DNA of 64,000 nt from NCBI GenBank assembly GCA_958295815.1, contig OY282374.1:124001-188000 (forward strand), written 5' to 3'. This stretch comes from Candidatus Poribacteria bacterium. GTDB taxonomy: Bacteria; Poribacteria; WGA-4E; WGA-3G. Below the pieces are notes generated by a model that worked only from the letters and a program-made list of their open reading frames with translations, was not told the DNA's origin and ran no database searches. Shown in pieces: positions 46,244 through 55,553 of this stretch (position 1 is its first letter; every line of letters begins with the position of its first letter). A program made the position numbers and the translations under genes.

Positions 46244-47818
46244 TTAATGCCGGAAATGGCGTACGCCTGTCAGTACCATCGCTATGCCGTAGGTGTCCGC
46301 AGTTTCGATCACAGGTTCATCATTGACTGAACCGCCGGGTTGAATAATCGCACTAATGCCCGCCTCACCGGCAATCTCAACGCCGTCTGGGAATGGGAAG
46401 TAGGCATCTGAGGCTAACACTGCACCTTTCGCCTTTTCACCGGCTTTACGGATGGCGATAATGGCGGCATCCACTCGGCTCATCTGCCCCGCTCCGATAC
46501 CAACACTTTGCGTGCTTTGTGCCAACAGGATACAGTTGGATTTGACGTGTTTACACGCCTTCCACGCGAAAAGCAGAGATTCTATCTCAGCATCTGTCGG
46601 TGTGCGCTGCGTGACAACCTCTAATGCATCGGCACTCAAGTCGTGAATATCCGGGTCTTGAACCAGTACACCGCCGGTAACGTTGCGGACTTGCAAGACG
46701 GGTTCCGCGGACGAAAGTGGTCCTGTTTCCAGAATCGGACGACGTTTGACACGAGACAAAGCGCGCAACGCTTTATCGGTGTAACTCGGTGCTATAATCG
46801 CGTCAATTTTGATGCCTGCTTGCGCCGCTTCTCGAATTGTGTTTGCTGTCTGAATCGTCACTTTGCGATTTAACCCGACAATCGAACCGAAAGCTGAAGT
46901 TCGATCGCACTCCAGAGCTTCCATAAAGGCATCTTGTAGAGTGGTGGCAGTCGCGAGTCCACACGGATTATTATGTTTGATGATCGCACATGCAGGCTGC
47001 GCGAAGTCCTTGACGATTTCTAAAGCGGCTTCCAAGTCGAGGATGTTGTTGAAGGAAAGGGGCTGTCCACTGAGTTGGTTTGCCCATGCTGCACATGCGC
47101 CTAGCGTAGTTTCAGTTTTGTAGAAAGCGGCGCGCTGATGTGGATTCTCTCCGTAACGGAGTGTGCGTTCTTTCTTGAAACGGACCGTCAAATCGGGGCT
47201 GAATTCGTCTGATTCCGAACCTACATTGGCGAGATGGGTAGAAATTGCGGTGTCATACTTCGCTGTATGGGCAAACGCTGCTTTTGCCAATTCAAATCGT
47301 CTCTCTTCCGAAAGATAACCGTCGTTGGCATCCAAGTCCTCTATAATTTGTGGGTATTGACTTGCCTCTGTAAGCACAGCGGTATGCCGATAATTTTTCG
47401 CTGCAGCACGAATCATCGTTGGACCCCCGATATCGATGTTTTCAATCGCTTCAGGAAGTGTCACGTCGGGTTTGGCGATGGTTGCTTCAAACGGATATAG
47501 ATTACATATTACCAAGTCAATCGGGTTTATGTTGTGTGCTTCCGCTTGTGCGCTGTGTTCTGTATTATCCCATTCGGCGAGAAGTCCGCCATGAATTTTC
47601 GGGTGCAAGGTCTTAACCCGACCATCCAGCATTTCAGGAAAACCGGTGTAGTCAGAGACATCAAGGATGTTGATCCCTGCGTCGCGGAGGTGTTGCGCCG
47701 TGCCGCCAGTGGACAGAATTTCTACGTCACGGTCTACAAGGGCTGTTGCTATTTCTAAAATGTCGGTTTTGTCGTAGACGCTGATGAGCGCACGTTGTAT
47801 TTTTCTCATAGTATTCAT
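46244..47818 (-). CDS. purH: Bifunctional AICAR formyltransferase/IMP cyclohydrolase
   Basis: About 524 residues from the ATG at 47818; another ATG three codons in (47809) is equally possible, and an upstream in-frame ATG gives a non-homologous extension. Catalyses the last two steps of IMP synthesis. The N-terminal cyclohydrolase part shows ALISVYDKTDI, LSTGGTAQHL and GRVKTLHPKIHGGLLA; the transformylase part shows RYGENPHQRAAFYKT and the catalytic KHNNPCG. Length is normal. No clear Shine-Dalgarno is seen. No other pur genes adjoin. Confidence 0.96.
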   Translation of the reverse strand: MNTMRKIQRALISVYDKTDILEIATALVDRDVEILSTGGTAQHLRDAGINILDVSDYTGFPEMLDGRVKTLHPKIHGGLLAEWDNTEHSAQAEAHNINPIDLVICNLYPFEATIAKPDVTLPEAIENIDIGGPTMIRAAAKNYRHTAVLTEASQYPQIIEDLDANDGYLSEERRFELAKAAFAHTAKYDTAISTHLANVGSESDEFSPDLTVRFKKERTLRYGENPHQRAAFYKTETTLGACAAWANQLSGQPLSFNNILDLEAALEIVKDFAQPACAIIKHNNPCGLATATTLQDAFMEALECDRTSAFGSIVGLNRKVTIQTANTIREAAQAGIKIDAIIAPSYTDKALRALSRVKRRPILETGPLSSAEPVLQVRNVTGGVLVQDPDIHDLSADALEVVTQRTPTDAEIESLLFAWKACKHVKSNCILLAQSTQSVGIGAGQMSRVDAAIIAIRKAGEKAKGAVLASDAYFPFPDGVEIAGEAGISAIIQPGGSVNDEPVIETADTYGIAMVLTGVRHFRH

Positions 47819-47921
47819 TCTTTTGATAGGTTGGAAGTTTGGGAGAGGAGGAAAGGATGGAGAAATAGGGTTTCCATCCTCCATTCTCCCAACCGTTGAT
47901 TCTTATTTTCTCTTTCGTGTG

Positions 47922-49202
47922 TTATCGTTCAGTAACGTATCGGGGGAATCCAAATCCGTCATTTGCGACGTGGCTTCGTGCCGGAATCTGTGAGCGGTTC
48001 GGTATAATCAAGTCCATCTCTGAAGTGTTTTCGATAACGGTACCGTCTCCGATGCGTACCTCGTCACCAATATAGATTTTTCCGGGATGTTCTGATGCGC
48101 CACGGATAGTCCCGATGACGACCGACGAACCGATGCGGCACGATTGCTCGATTTCAACAAACCCGTAGATTTCGGTGTTTGTGCCGACGGTGGAGTGATC
48201 AGAGATTTGAACGGGACCGAGGAGACTCGTGTCTGTACCGATCTCAACAAAATCACCGATGACAGGGTGCCGTTGTTTAACTTTGACGCTCAGACCGCCA
48301 AGGGTGCAGGGGTAGATAACGCATCCTGAACCTATAATTCCAGTTTGCCCGGTGGTTACGCCGCGGTGGGGGTGTTCTAAGAAATTCGCATCGCCTATCT
48401 GTGTCTCTGGGTGTATATCGGCTTGATAGTAACGTCCAGCGAGTTCTGAAATAGCGCGGGGTAACAGTGGGACCGGGACTCTATGGATATCTGAACTCCC
48501 GTCAGGCGGCTTATTTTGCGTCAAGGCGTGCGCAACATCGTGGTAAAAGAGTATCCGCCAACCGGGATAAGTACTCCCCACCAACTGGAGTTGATAATCC
48601 AAAACGGAGGCAAGATTCAAAGTGCCGAGAAAATCCTGATACGGTTCAAAAGTCCGCTCCTGAATTGCCTCGTCAATTTGGGAACGAAAATCTATAGCGG
48701 CGAGTTTTTCTCGCGAGATACCTGTATGAAGGAGATACGCATCCCAGACCGCTGGGTCTCTGAGCGAGGCGAAGCGATTCCAGAGTGCTCGGCTTTTAAA
48801 CCGTGGCAGTTCCCAGAGAAGCGAAAAGGCGGTTTCAAGAGCGGCACCGAGATGGGTTTCGTCGGTAACGGCTAAGAAGGATTGCGCGACCATGGCATAC
48901 AACTGATCTGCCACCTCTTCAATCGCTTCTGAGAGACCTTGGCTCTGATGATGGAGACGGGGGGCATTGTGTGACCCGGGTGCCACACATTCTAACAGGT
49001 TCCCAAGCACAGTTTCGAGGATATCTCTATTGACAAACCCGCGTCCAGAACGTTGAGCTAAACCCTCGCGACTTGTACGATCAATACGAAGGAAGTCCAG
49101 TTCCGATTTGCTATAGATGGGACGGAGCCGTTCCAAGGTTTGGTTCAGCAGTGGCTTCTTTCGTTCTTCATACGAGGTATCAAAAAGTGTGGTTTCAGTC
49201 AT
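47922..49202 (-). CDS. Serine O-acetyltransferase-like hexapeptide-repeat enzyme with long N-terminal domain
   Basis: 426 residues, much longer than CysE (about 270). The C-terminal half (about 235-426) is a left-handed beta helix: ISELAGRYYQADIHPETQIG, then LEHPHRGVTTGQTGIIG, TLGG and RHPVIGDFVEIG. This lines up with CysE, where the catalytic Asp-His before TG and the RHP histidine are essential; here the Asp is Glu (LEHP) and the histidines are kept. The first 230 residues are helical with no motif I recognise. It probably acetylates serine or a related amino acid. A 120-base element shared with the next upstream gene lies 19 bases before the start. No Shine-Dalgarno is evident. Confidence 0.8.
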   Translation of the reverse strand: MTETTLFDTSYEERKKPLLNQTLERLRPIYSKSELDFLRIDRTSREGLAQRSGRGFVNRDILETVLGNLLECVAPGSHNAPRLHHQSQGLSEAIEEVADQLYAMVAQSFLAVTDETHLGAALETAFSLLWELPRFKSRALWNRFASLRDPAVWDAYLLHTGISREKLAAIDFRSQIDEAIQERTFEPYQDFLGTLNLASVLDYQLQLVGSTYPGWRILFYHDVAHALTQNKPPDGSSDIHRVPVPLLPRAISELAGRYYQADIHPETQIGDANFLEHPHRGVTTGQTGIIGSGCVIYPCTLGGLSVKVKQRHPVIGDFVEIGTDTSLLGPVQISDHSTVGTNTEIYGFVEIEQSCRIGSSVVIGTIRGASEHPGKIYIGDEVRIGDGTVIENTSEMDLIIPNRSQIPARSHVANDGFGFPRYVTER

Positions 49203-49220
49203 ATTTTTAAGCTATTAAAT

Positions 49221-49340
49221 CTGAGTTGTTGCGTCCGTTTGCTTCGTAGTGAGAATGCAGTCTTCCAATCGTTAAAAAACTTTTCTTAACCTAACAATGG
49301 ATTTCCATCAATTCTATATCAGCGTTGACAAGGGAAATGC
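49221..49340 (-). repeat. 120-base shared leader element, copy A
   Basis: Upstream of the serine acetyltransferase-like gene. It aligns end to end with 50501-50620 at roughly three bases in four or better, including the identical AGCGTTGACA and TCTTCCAAT segments. Both copies sit 18-19 bases before a start codon in the same orientation. In this copy the frame that is open in copy B has stops. Confidence 0.75.
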
Positions 49341-49349
49341 TGCTCAGGC

Positions 49350-50483
49350 TTAATCGTTAAAGACTTCTTGAGCGGCACTAACGCCTGCACCAAGTGGGAT
49401 ATCGTAACCCGTTTCTGCTAAACCTCGCTCGAATGCGGAAATAGCGACGATAACATCGTTTTCATTCATCCAACCGAGGTGCGCGATCCGGACGATTTTT
49501 CCACTTAACTGACTCTGACCGCCAGCATAGGTGATGCCGTATTTGTCGCGCATTAGATTAATGAATGCTTTTCCATCAATCTCTTCTGGCAACCGGATTG
49601 AGGTTAAAGTATTCGCTGGAGATGCTGCGAATAGATGTAACCCTAATGCCTTAATGGCGCTTCGGGTCGCAAGTGCCAAACGATTGTGTCGGGCAATTGT
49701 GTTGTGGATGCCTTCCGCGTAGATGCGATTCAGAGCGTGCTGTAGTGCCGTAAGCAATGTCACCGCCGGTGTATAGGGGACAGAGCCTTCCAACCCAGAC
49801 TCATAAGCCTTGCGGTAGTCTAAGTAGTACTTCGGAAGGTTAGAACGCTCAACAGCGTTCCATGCCCGCTGATTAATTGCAGCAAACGCCAGTCCGGGCG
49901 GTGTCATCAAGCCTTTCTGGGAACACGAAACAACAACGTCTACACCCCAATTGTCCATCTGTAAATCGTCTGCACCGAGCGCGCTGACAGCATCAACAAC
50001 CAAGAGGGTCGAACAAGATCGGGTTAGACGCCCTAACGCTTCAATGTCGTGTAAAACACCCGTTGAGGTTTCACAGAGGGTTGCGAAAACTGCTGCAGCA
50101 TCAGGATGTTCTGCTAAGAGCGATGCCACTATGTCAGGTTCGACAGAATTTCCCCATGTCACATCAATCGGGATAACTTCAACACCGTAAGCGGTGCAAA
50201 TTTCGCCCCATCGTTCCCCGAATTTACCGCTCCGAATCACAATTGCCTTGTCTCCACGAGACAAGAGATTGGCAACAGCACCTTCCATAGCACCGGTTCC
50301 AGATGATGTTAAGAAAAGGACGTCGTTTTCGGTCTGGAAGACGTGTTTGAGTTTTTCGAGTACGTCTTTGATTAAGGCTGCGGTAGCGTTGCTGCGGTGG
50401 TAATCAATCGGTTGTGCCATCGCTAATAACGCTTCTGGTGGGATTGGTGTGGGACCGGGTGTAAAAAGCAGATTTTTTTTCAT
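49350..50483 (-). CDS. Class V aminotransferase (alanine-glyoxylate/serine-pyruvate type)
   Basis: 377 residues from the ATG at 50483, which begins MKKNLLFTPGPTPIPPEAL as the family does; the longer frame reads through the upstream repeat and is not expected to be translated. PLP fold type I, with SSGTGAMEGAVANLLSRGD, VDAVSALGADDLQMD and the PLP lysine in SCSQKGLMTPPGLAF. Family members use serine, alanine or aspartate as amino donor with glyoxylate or pyruvate. No Shine-Dalgarno is seen. Lies upstream of a serine acetyltransferase-like gene, which suggests a serine-linked role. Confidence 0.9.
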   Translation of the reverse strand: MKKNLLFTPGPTPIPPEALLAMAQPIDYHRSNATAALIKDVLEKLKHVFQTENDVLFLTSSGTGAMEGAVANLLSRGDKAIVIRSGKFGERWGEICTAYGVEVIPIDVTWGNSVEPDIVASLLAEHPDAAAVFATLCETSTGVLHDIEALGRLTRSCSTLLVVDAVSALGADDLQMDNWGVDVVVSCSQKGLMTPPGLAFAAINQRAWNAVERSNLPKYYLDYRKAYESGLEGSVPYTPAVTLLTALQHALNRIYAEGIHNTIARHNRLALATRSAIKALGLHLFAASPANTLTSIRLPEEIDGKAFINLMRDKYGITYAGGQSQLSGKIVRIAHLGWMNENDVIVAISAFERGLAETGYDIPLGAGVSAAQEVFND

Positions 50484-50500
50484 GTTTTTGACGATTGCTT

Positions 50501-50620
50501 CTGAGCTGCTGTGTCCGTTGCTTCGCAGTGAAAATGCCGTCTTCCAATTGTTAAATAACCTCTCATAACCTAAAGCAGGCACTTCAATCAATTCTATGTC
50601 AGCGTTGACAACGGAAACGC
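50501..50620 (-). repeat. 120-base shared leader element, copy B
   Basis: Second copy of the element at 49221-49340, 18 bases before the aminotransferase ATG. Here it is open in the frame of the gene, which gives a spurious 49-codon N-terminal extension. Whether it is a dispersed repeat, a decayed gene fragment or a regulatory leader cannot be told from one window. Confidence 0.75.
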
Positions 50621-50646
50621 CCCCAGACATACTAAAGTAAAAAAAA

Positions 50647-50862
50647 TTAGGCGGTATTGACAGCTACAACTGTTTTGCCTTCAACGTTAACCACAATATA
50701 TTCTTGATCGAGGAGTTTGCATAGATTTATAACTGCGGCGCGTTGTGAAGTACTATCCATTGGCACCTCAATAGTGAGTGTGGCGAATTCTTCTTTCTGT
50801 ATTTCGCCTTCTTTGTCGAATTTCATTGGAGTAATCTGAATCTTTTTCAATTTTGCATCCAT
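50647..50862 (-). CDS. Small protein of unknown function
   Basis: 71 residues from the ATG at 50862, chosen because GAAGGAAAAAAT precedes it; an earlier in-frame ATG is seven codons upstream. Acidic/basic mixed sequence (MDAKLKKIQITPMKFDKEGE) ending VVNVEGKTVVAVNTA. No family recognised. It follows a Gfo/Idh/MocA gene closely (25 bases), so it is likely part of that transcript. Confidence 0.6.
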   Translation of the reverse strand: MDAKLKKIQITPMKFDKEGEIQKEEFATLTIEVPMDSTSQRAAVINLCKLLDQEYIVVNVEGKTVVAVNTA

Positions 50863-50886
50863 ATTTTTTCCTTCGTTTAACATAAA

Positions 50887-51897
50887 TTATGCGTCGTCCA
50901 TGAACGACGCGATATCAATACATTCCCCATCGCGACGGGAAGACTCCCAACCAGCTAAGATAGGGGCTAAAGAGAAGAGTCCATCGTAATAATCACTTAG
51001 CAAAAGGCTGGCATCTCCAGACAGAACGGCGCGGATAAAGGTTTTGTCTTGTTCCAACCACGGATCGAATTCATCCGCCTCATAAAACACTTCACCATTT
51101 ACCAGAATCCTGTCGTATCCGTGAATTTCGAGGCATCCGCCTTCATAAAAGATGGTGAACCGCGGTTCATCTTTCGGACCCGAACCTGCTGCGACAAAAC
51201 TGAGGGTCATCGTAGCACCGTTCTCAAGGCGGTAATTGAAGATACTGGACAACGCATTCGCATAAGCTGGACGCTCACAATAAAATGCTTGGGATTTGAC
51301 GACATTCAATCCTGTCATGAAGCGGGTGTAATCCGTTGCATGAACACCCCAATCGAGCGCACTTCCTCCAGATTTGTCCATCTCTTCCCACCATGTTTTG
51401 GGTCCACCCGCTGTTGACGGAGGTAAACCTCCAAAACTCTGAAATCGGGCATGTATGATCTGCTTGTCAGTCAAATATTGGCGGGCTTTTTGAAAGATCG
51501 GACGATACCGTTCTCGGAACCCGACGGTGCTAATAACCCCTGCTTGCTGAATCGCGTTGTTGATTCGGTGGGCAACCTGCATCGTGAGTGCCTGAGGCTT
51601 TTCGCTGAAGATGTGAATACCTTTTTGTGCAGCGGTTACTTCAACGTCAGTTCGTACGTACGCCGGTACGATAGAGTATAACACGTCGATTGCTTGGGTG
51701 TCAAGCATTTCATGTGCGTCTTGATAGACATGCGAAACCTTAAAGTGTTCTGCTGTTTCTTGTGCCGTTTGTAAGTTGCTATCACACGCAGCGACAATGT
51801 CCACAGAATTTGTCTGCAATAAATTTGGGATTCGAGTTCGGTTCGCGAAGTTCCCACATCCATAGAAGGCTACGCGAACGCGCTGTGTTGTTGACAC
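50887..51897 (-). CDS. Gfo/Idh/MocA family oxidoreductase
   Basis: 336 residues; GTG start with GGAG upstream. Rossmann start VRVAFYGCGNFANRTRIP, catalytic-type lysine in HIFSEKPQALTMQV, and GGSALDWGVHATDYTRF in the C-terminal domain. Substrate not deducible. Between a UlaG-like hydrolase gene upstream and a small unknown protein downstream, all on the minus strand. Confidence 0.88.
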   Translation of the reverse strand: MSTTQRVRVAFYGCGNFANRTRIPNLLQTNSVDIVAACDSNLQTAQETAEHFKVSHVYQDAHEMLDTQAIDVLYSIVPAYVRTDVEVTAAQKGIHIFSEKPQALTMQVAHRINNAIQQAGVISTVGFRERYRPIFQKARQYLTDKQIIHARFQSFGGLPPSTAGGPKTWWEEMDKSGGSALDWGVHATDYTRFMTGLNVVKSQAFYCERPAYANALSSIFNYRLENGATMTLSFVAAGSGPKDEPRFTIFYEGGCLEIHGYDRILVNGEVFYEADEFDPWLEQDKTFIRAVLSGDASLLLSDYYDGLFSLAPILAGWESSRRDGECIDIASFMDDA

Positions 51898-51930
51898 AAT
51901 AAATGTTCTCCAGAGGTTAGGTCATGATTT

Positions 51931-52824
51931 TTATGCTTCCCGCCATGGTGGAACCGTCCATGTATTAAACCACTCCCATTTCCAGATAACCCGTTTCTCT
52001 GGCATTTCTACTTCATACTCTGTGCCAGCGGTGAAAGGGAGTAGGCGGGTTCTGTCTCCCACTATTTCGCGGATTGATTCAATAAACGCCATTTCATCGG
52101 TAACGTTGGGGGGCCAATGTCCTGCCGGTATCGGATCGGATTTCCGATCGGTTCGATAATGCGTCGGTATCATGTAACGCGGTTGAGTTAACTCTAAGAG
52201 TTCTACAAGCCGAGATGCGAGTCCTTCACCGAGACCGAGTTTCATGTGAATCAGAAAATCCACCTTACCTCGGAGATTCACCAATGCTGGATAGGGTTCG
52301 TGCAGGTCACCAGTGTGCAGAATCGAGACGTTCTTACCTATGTGTGTTATGAGATAACCGTTTGTCGGGATGTCTGGCGTCTGATTTTCGCCGCTTTCAA
52401 CTGTCTCAACCTGAATATCTCCAAGATTAAGTGTATCTGAACCTTGAAACGTTCGCGATGTTCCCTGCTTCTCGTTGAGATGTTTGGGATAGAGAACTTC
52501 GACCTTATCGGCGGGAATATGCTTAGTGATTGGTAGGTCGCGTTCAAATGCGGCATCACCGTATTTTTCAGCGATGGGTTGTGCTGGTGTCATGCAGCCG
52601 GAGTTGACAATTAACTTTTTGAAACGCTCACCGCAACACAACTTCCGTAACGTTGCTGGATGGCAGTGATCGAAGTGTTCGTGCGAGATAAAGATGTAAT
52701 CGTATATCGGTTCAGCATTTGTCAAGTTTTCATTGAACAGATATGGATCAAACGCGATGTTGATATCCCCGAAGCGAACGTCAAACGCCCCGCATCCCCA
52801 CCATCTGAGAAATATATTGTCCAT
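51931..52824 (-). CDS. Metallo-beta-lactamase fold hydrolase (UlaG-like)
   Basis: 297 residues. Start set at the ATG at 52824 (AGGAAGG upstream); the longer frame overlaps the neighbouring gene. Zinc motif HEHFDHCHP (HxHxDH class), then HTGDLHEPYP and HYRTDRKSDPIP for later ligands. The opening WWGCGAFDVRFGDINIAFDPYL is typical of UlaG-like lactonases and related MBL-fold enzymes. Substrate unknown; adjacent to a Gfo/Idh/MocA gene. Confidence 0.85.
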   Translation of the reverse strand: MDNIFLRWWGCGAFDVRFGDINIAFDPYLFNENLTNAEPIYDYIFISHEHFDHCHPATLRKLCCGERFKKLIVNSGCMTPAQPIAEKYGDAAFERDLPITKHIPADKVEVLYPKHLNEKQGTSRTFQGSDTLNLGDIQVETVESGENQTPDIPTNGYLITHIGKNVSILHTGDLHEPYPALVNLRGKVDFLIHMKLGLGEGLASRLVELLELTQPRYMIPTHYRTDRKSDPIPAGHWPPNVTDEMAFIESIREIVGDRTRLLPFTAGTEYEVEMPEKRVIWKWEWFNTWTVPPWREA

Positions 52825-52850
52825 AACAAAAAGCCTTCCTGTTTGAAGGG

Positions 52851-54683
52851 TTACTTCATTAACCACATTTTCCGAACAGTGTGGGTATCGTCTGCTCGGA
52901 ATTGGTAGAAATAGATACCGCTGGCGGCGGTTTCTCCATCTCGGTTTTTGCCATCCCAATAGAGCGTTTTTTCACCGCGCGATTGGTGTCCGAGGTTAAA
53001 TTCCCGAACCAGTTCGCCGTTTTGCGCGTAAATTGAGATTAGGACATTACTGGATTCAAGAAGGCGATATGGAATCCATGTTTCTGGATTAAACGGATTG
53101 GGATAGTTCTGGAAGACCTCAGCAGCTTTAATTTTTCCCCAAGTTGTGTTCTGCTTTCCGTGCGGTTCAACGTCGACTACTAACGCTTCTGCCTCAGTAA
53201 AGATATAGACATCCCCGTCGGAGTAGAGTTGATAAGTTTCGACGATTCCAGAGGGCCACGTCAAGGTGACAGAGCCAGTTTGATAGTCAGAAGGGAGTCC
53301 AAATTCAAGTTCTGGACTGTCGCTCCCCAGAAAACCTGTGCCACAGATTAACTCTTGCGTCTGAATATGGTCGCCTATTGCTACTGATACTCGTGTCCCG
53401 ATACCTTCGGGATTGCTTTCTGTGCCGCGAAGTCGAATTTTAATGCGTTGCCCGTCAGGATTAGTGTTGTTCTGAAGAAGCGTATTACCGGTGTTATTGA
53501 CGATGTAGAAATCGACATCACCATCATTATCAAAATCACCGGCGGTCGCACCACGTCCGACAGCGTCCACGCTAACGTTGAGTGCGTCGGCACGGTCTAC
53601 AAACTGTCCATTCTGGTTGTGATAAAGACGGTTACGATTGGTTTTCTGGGAATTATCAACATCGCCATTGACAACATAAAGATCACGCCAGCCGTCGTTG
53701 TCGTAGTCGATAAAACTGGCGTACCATCCGACGCCTTCATTGGCAACGCCAACGGCTTCAGCGACATTCGTGAAGGTGCCGTCACCATTATTTCGCCAGA
53801 GGAGATCGGCATCATAATTGGTGATGAAGAAGTCCAAATCTGTGTCGTTGTCGTAATCTCCTACACAGAGACCCATTGCACCTGTCGGTTTTCCGTTGAT
53901 TTCGGTCACGATGCCGGATTGCTCTGAAACATCTGCAAAAGTGCCGTCACCTCTGTTGCGATAGAGTTTATCGGGTCCGTGATCGTTTGCAACAAATAAA
54001 TCTTGCCATGTATCGCCATCGTAATCAAAAAAGATAGCACCCCAAGCGATTCCATCGTCGCCCACACCAGCAGTATCGGTGGTTTCTTCGAAGGTGCTGT
54101 CGCCTCGATTTCGGTAGAGAACATTGGTTTTTGGGGCGGGATTTGGGTTTAAAAGGGAAGGGGATCGTCCCCAATTAGCGATATAGATGTCTAACCAACC
54201 GTCATGGTCATAATCGGCGATGATAGCACTTGTGCCGTGTTTTTCATCTCCGACGCCTGCGTGCTGCGTCACATCTGTGAATGTGCCATCACCATTGTTT
54301 TCAAAGAGATAGTTTGGACCGGCACAGGTTACATAGAGATCACGCCACCCATCGTTGTTGTAATCAAACCAAACGCATCCACGTCCTCTTGGAGTATTTG
54401 AGACACCGGCTCGTGCTGCGACATCTGTGAATGTGCCGTCGCCATTATTGTGATAAAGTGCGTTGGGTAACCCACCATCGCCGACAACGAAAATATCGAG
54501 CCAGCAGTCATCGTTGTCATAATCCGCTGCGGCAGTACCGGGACCCATCCAAGCCCCGGATTCCGCATCGATAGGAATTTCACGTTGATGGACATTTGCA
54601 GTGAGACTGACGTCTGTAAATGTGGACGCCGCTAAGGTAGAGACTCCGAAAAGCGTCATGAAAATAATCAGACGGTACTGCAT
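52851..54683 (-). CDS. Secreted VCBS/FG-GAP beta-propeller protein with ASPIC-UnbV domain and sorting tail
   Basis: 610 residues with a signal peptide (MQYRLIIFMTLFGVSTLAAS). Around eight FG-GAP/VCBS repeats (NNGDGTFTDV followed by DYDNDGWLDIYI) form a calcium-binding propeller, then an ASPIC/UnbV region (IKIRLRGTESNPEGIGTRVSV, TWPSGIVETY) and a C-terminal FlgD-like sorting domain (NYPNPFNPETWIPYRL to RKMWLMK). Unlike the two giant proteins, the sorting motif here reads PNPFNPET, the more usual form. Cell-surface or secreted binding protein. It starts 15 bases after the jelly-roll protein stop. Confidence 0.9.
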   Translation of the reverse strand: MQYRLIIFMTLFGVSTLAASTFTDVSLTANVHQREIPIDAESGAWMGPGTAAADYDNDDCWLDIFVVGDGGLPNALYHNNGDGTFTDVAARAGVSNTPRGRGCVWFDYNNDGWRDLYVTCAGPNYLFENNGDGTFTDVTQHAGVGDEKHGTSAIIADYDHDGWLDIYIANWGRSPSLLNPNPAPKTNVLYRNRGDSTFEETTDTAGVGDDGIAWGAIFFDYDGDTWQDLFVANDHGPDKLYRNRGDGTFADVSEQSGIVTEINGKPTGAMGLCVGDYDNDTDLDFFITNYDADLLWRNNGDGTFTNVAEAVGVANEGVGWYASFIDYDNDGWRDLYVVNGDVDNSQKTNRNRLYHNQNGQFVDRADALNVSVDAVGRGATAGDFDNDGDVDFYIVNNTGNTLLQNNTNPDGQRIKIRLRGTESNPEGIGTRVSVAIGDHIQTQELICGTGFLGSDSPELEFGLPSDYQTGSVTLTWPSGIVETYQLYSDGDVYIFTEAEALVVDVEPHGKQNTTWGKIKAAEVFQNYPNPFNPETWIPYRLLESSNVLISIYAQNGELVREFNLGHQSRGEKTLYWDGKNRDGETAASGIYFYQFRADDTHTVRKMWLMK

Positions 54684-54698
54684 AAACGTTATCCATCC

Positions 54699-55472
54699 CT
54701 AATATTGGGCTTTCACTGCTGCCCAAGTTGTAGTTGCTTTTCCACCGGGTTCAACTGGGAAAGGGTTCAGATTGTCTCTGAAGTATTCGTAGTCAACCTC
54801 TAAACTTCCAGCCCCTGCAGCAACACCGGCATAAACACCGAGCCATACAGGTGGTGTGAGGTCAAATTCGGTTACACCAATCTCAATCCAATCCTCGTTT
54901 TCCTTGGTTTTATACCATGCGCTGTATTCATCTCCATCTCTGGCGAGTCGGAGGAAGAGTTCGGTTTCTCCGAATTCAGGCGTGAATCCAGCGTTCCCTG
55001 TGAGACCACCGCCACCCTCATTCTGTTTCGTTTGATATTGAATCTGCCCTTTTGCCGCTGCATCGCGAGACCAGAATTTAATCGTTACCCAGTTATCATC
55101 CGACGGGCTTTTTACGACAAGACCGTTGACCCCGGAACTGGTATCCCATCTGGCAAAGAAGTGGGTTTCAACATCGAAAATATCGGTATCGGTTTCCTGA
55201 TATATTAGATGAGACATATCGTTTGCCCAGAGATTTCGGTTGGGTTCGCTGTCAATAAACAGAAAATCTTCGCGGGTTTCGCCGACATCCCATTTCGGGG
55301 GTTCATTTTGCCATTTCCAATTCGGATTCTGCAATTTCCCCTTCTCAAACGGGTCACCGAACGAATCATCTGCTGCGACTGCTATGCCTCCGAAAAGGAG
55401 CATGAGCACACATATATTAATACTATACTTAATCACTTTTTCAAAACTTAGTGTAAAAAATCGGATTTTCAT
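54699..55472 (-). CDS. Secreted beta-jelly-roll protein (DUF1349-like)
   Basis: 257 residues from the ATG at 55472, preceded at some distance by GGAGGTAGGAGG; an upstream TTG is also possible. Signal segment VIKYSINICVLMLLFGGIAVAADD. The rest fits a concanavalin-like jelly-roll seen in DUF1349 proteins: FFARWDTSSGVNGLVVKSP, WVTIKFWSRDA, LFLRLARDGDEYSAWYKT, WLGVYAGVAAGAGSLEVDYEYF. Likely carbohydrate binding. It ends TTTWAAVKAQY, like the linker before the sorting domain of the next gene (NTTWGKIKAAEVF), but without the sorting domain. Confidence 0.78.
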   Translation of the reverse strand: MKIRFFTLSFEKVIKYSINICVLMLLFGGIAVAADDSFGDPFEKGKLQNPNWKWQNEPPKWDVGETREDFLFIDSEPNRNLWANDMSHLIYQETDTDIFDVETHFFARWDTSSGVNGLVVKSPSDDNWVTIKFWSRDAAAKGQIQYQTKQNEGGGGLTGNAGFTPEFGETELFLRLARDGDEYSAWYKTKENEDWIEIGVTEFDLTPPVWLGVYAGVAAGAGSLEVDYEYFRDNLNPFPVEPGGKATTTWAAVKAQY

Positions 55473-55553
55473 AACTTTGGTTTTATAACCTCCTACCTCC
55501 AATTTTAAAATAGATTTTTGCAGTTGTCAAGACAAATCAAATTGTAGACGCAA

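Noticed and set aside
50484..50630. 49-codon N-terminal extension of the class V aminotransferase
   Set aside because: It is encoded by the 120-base repeat found also at 49221-49340, where the same frame has stops; family alignment begins at MKKNLLFTPGP.
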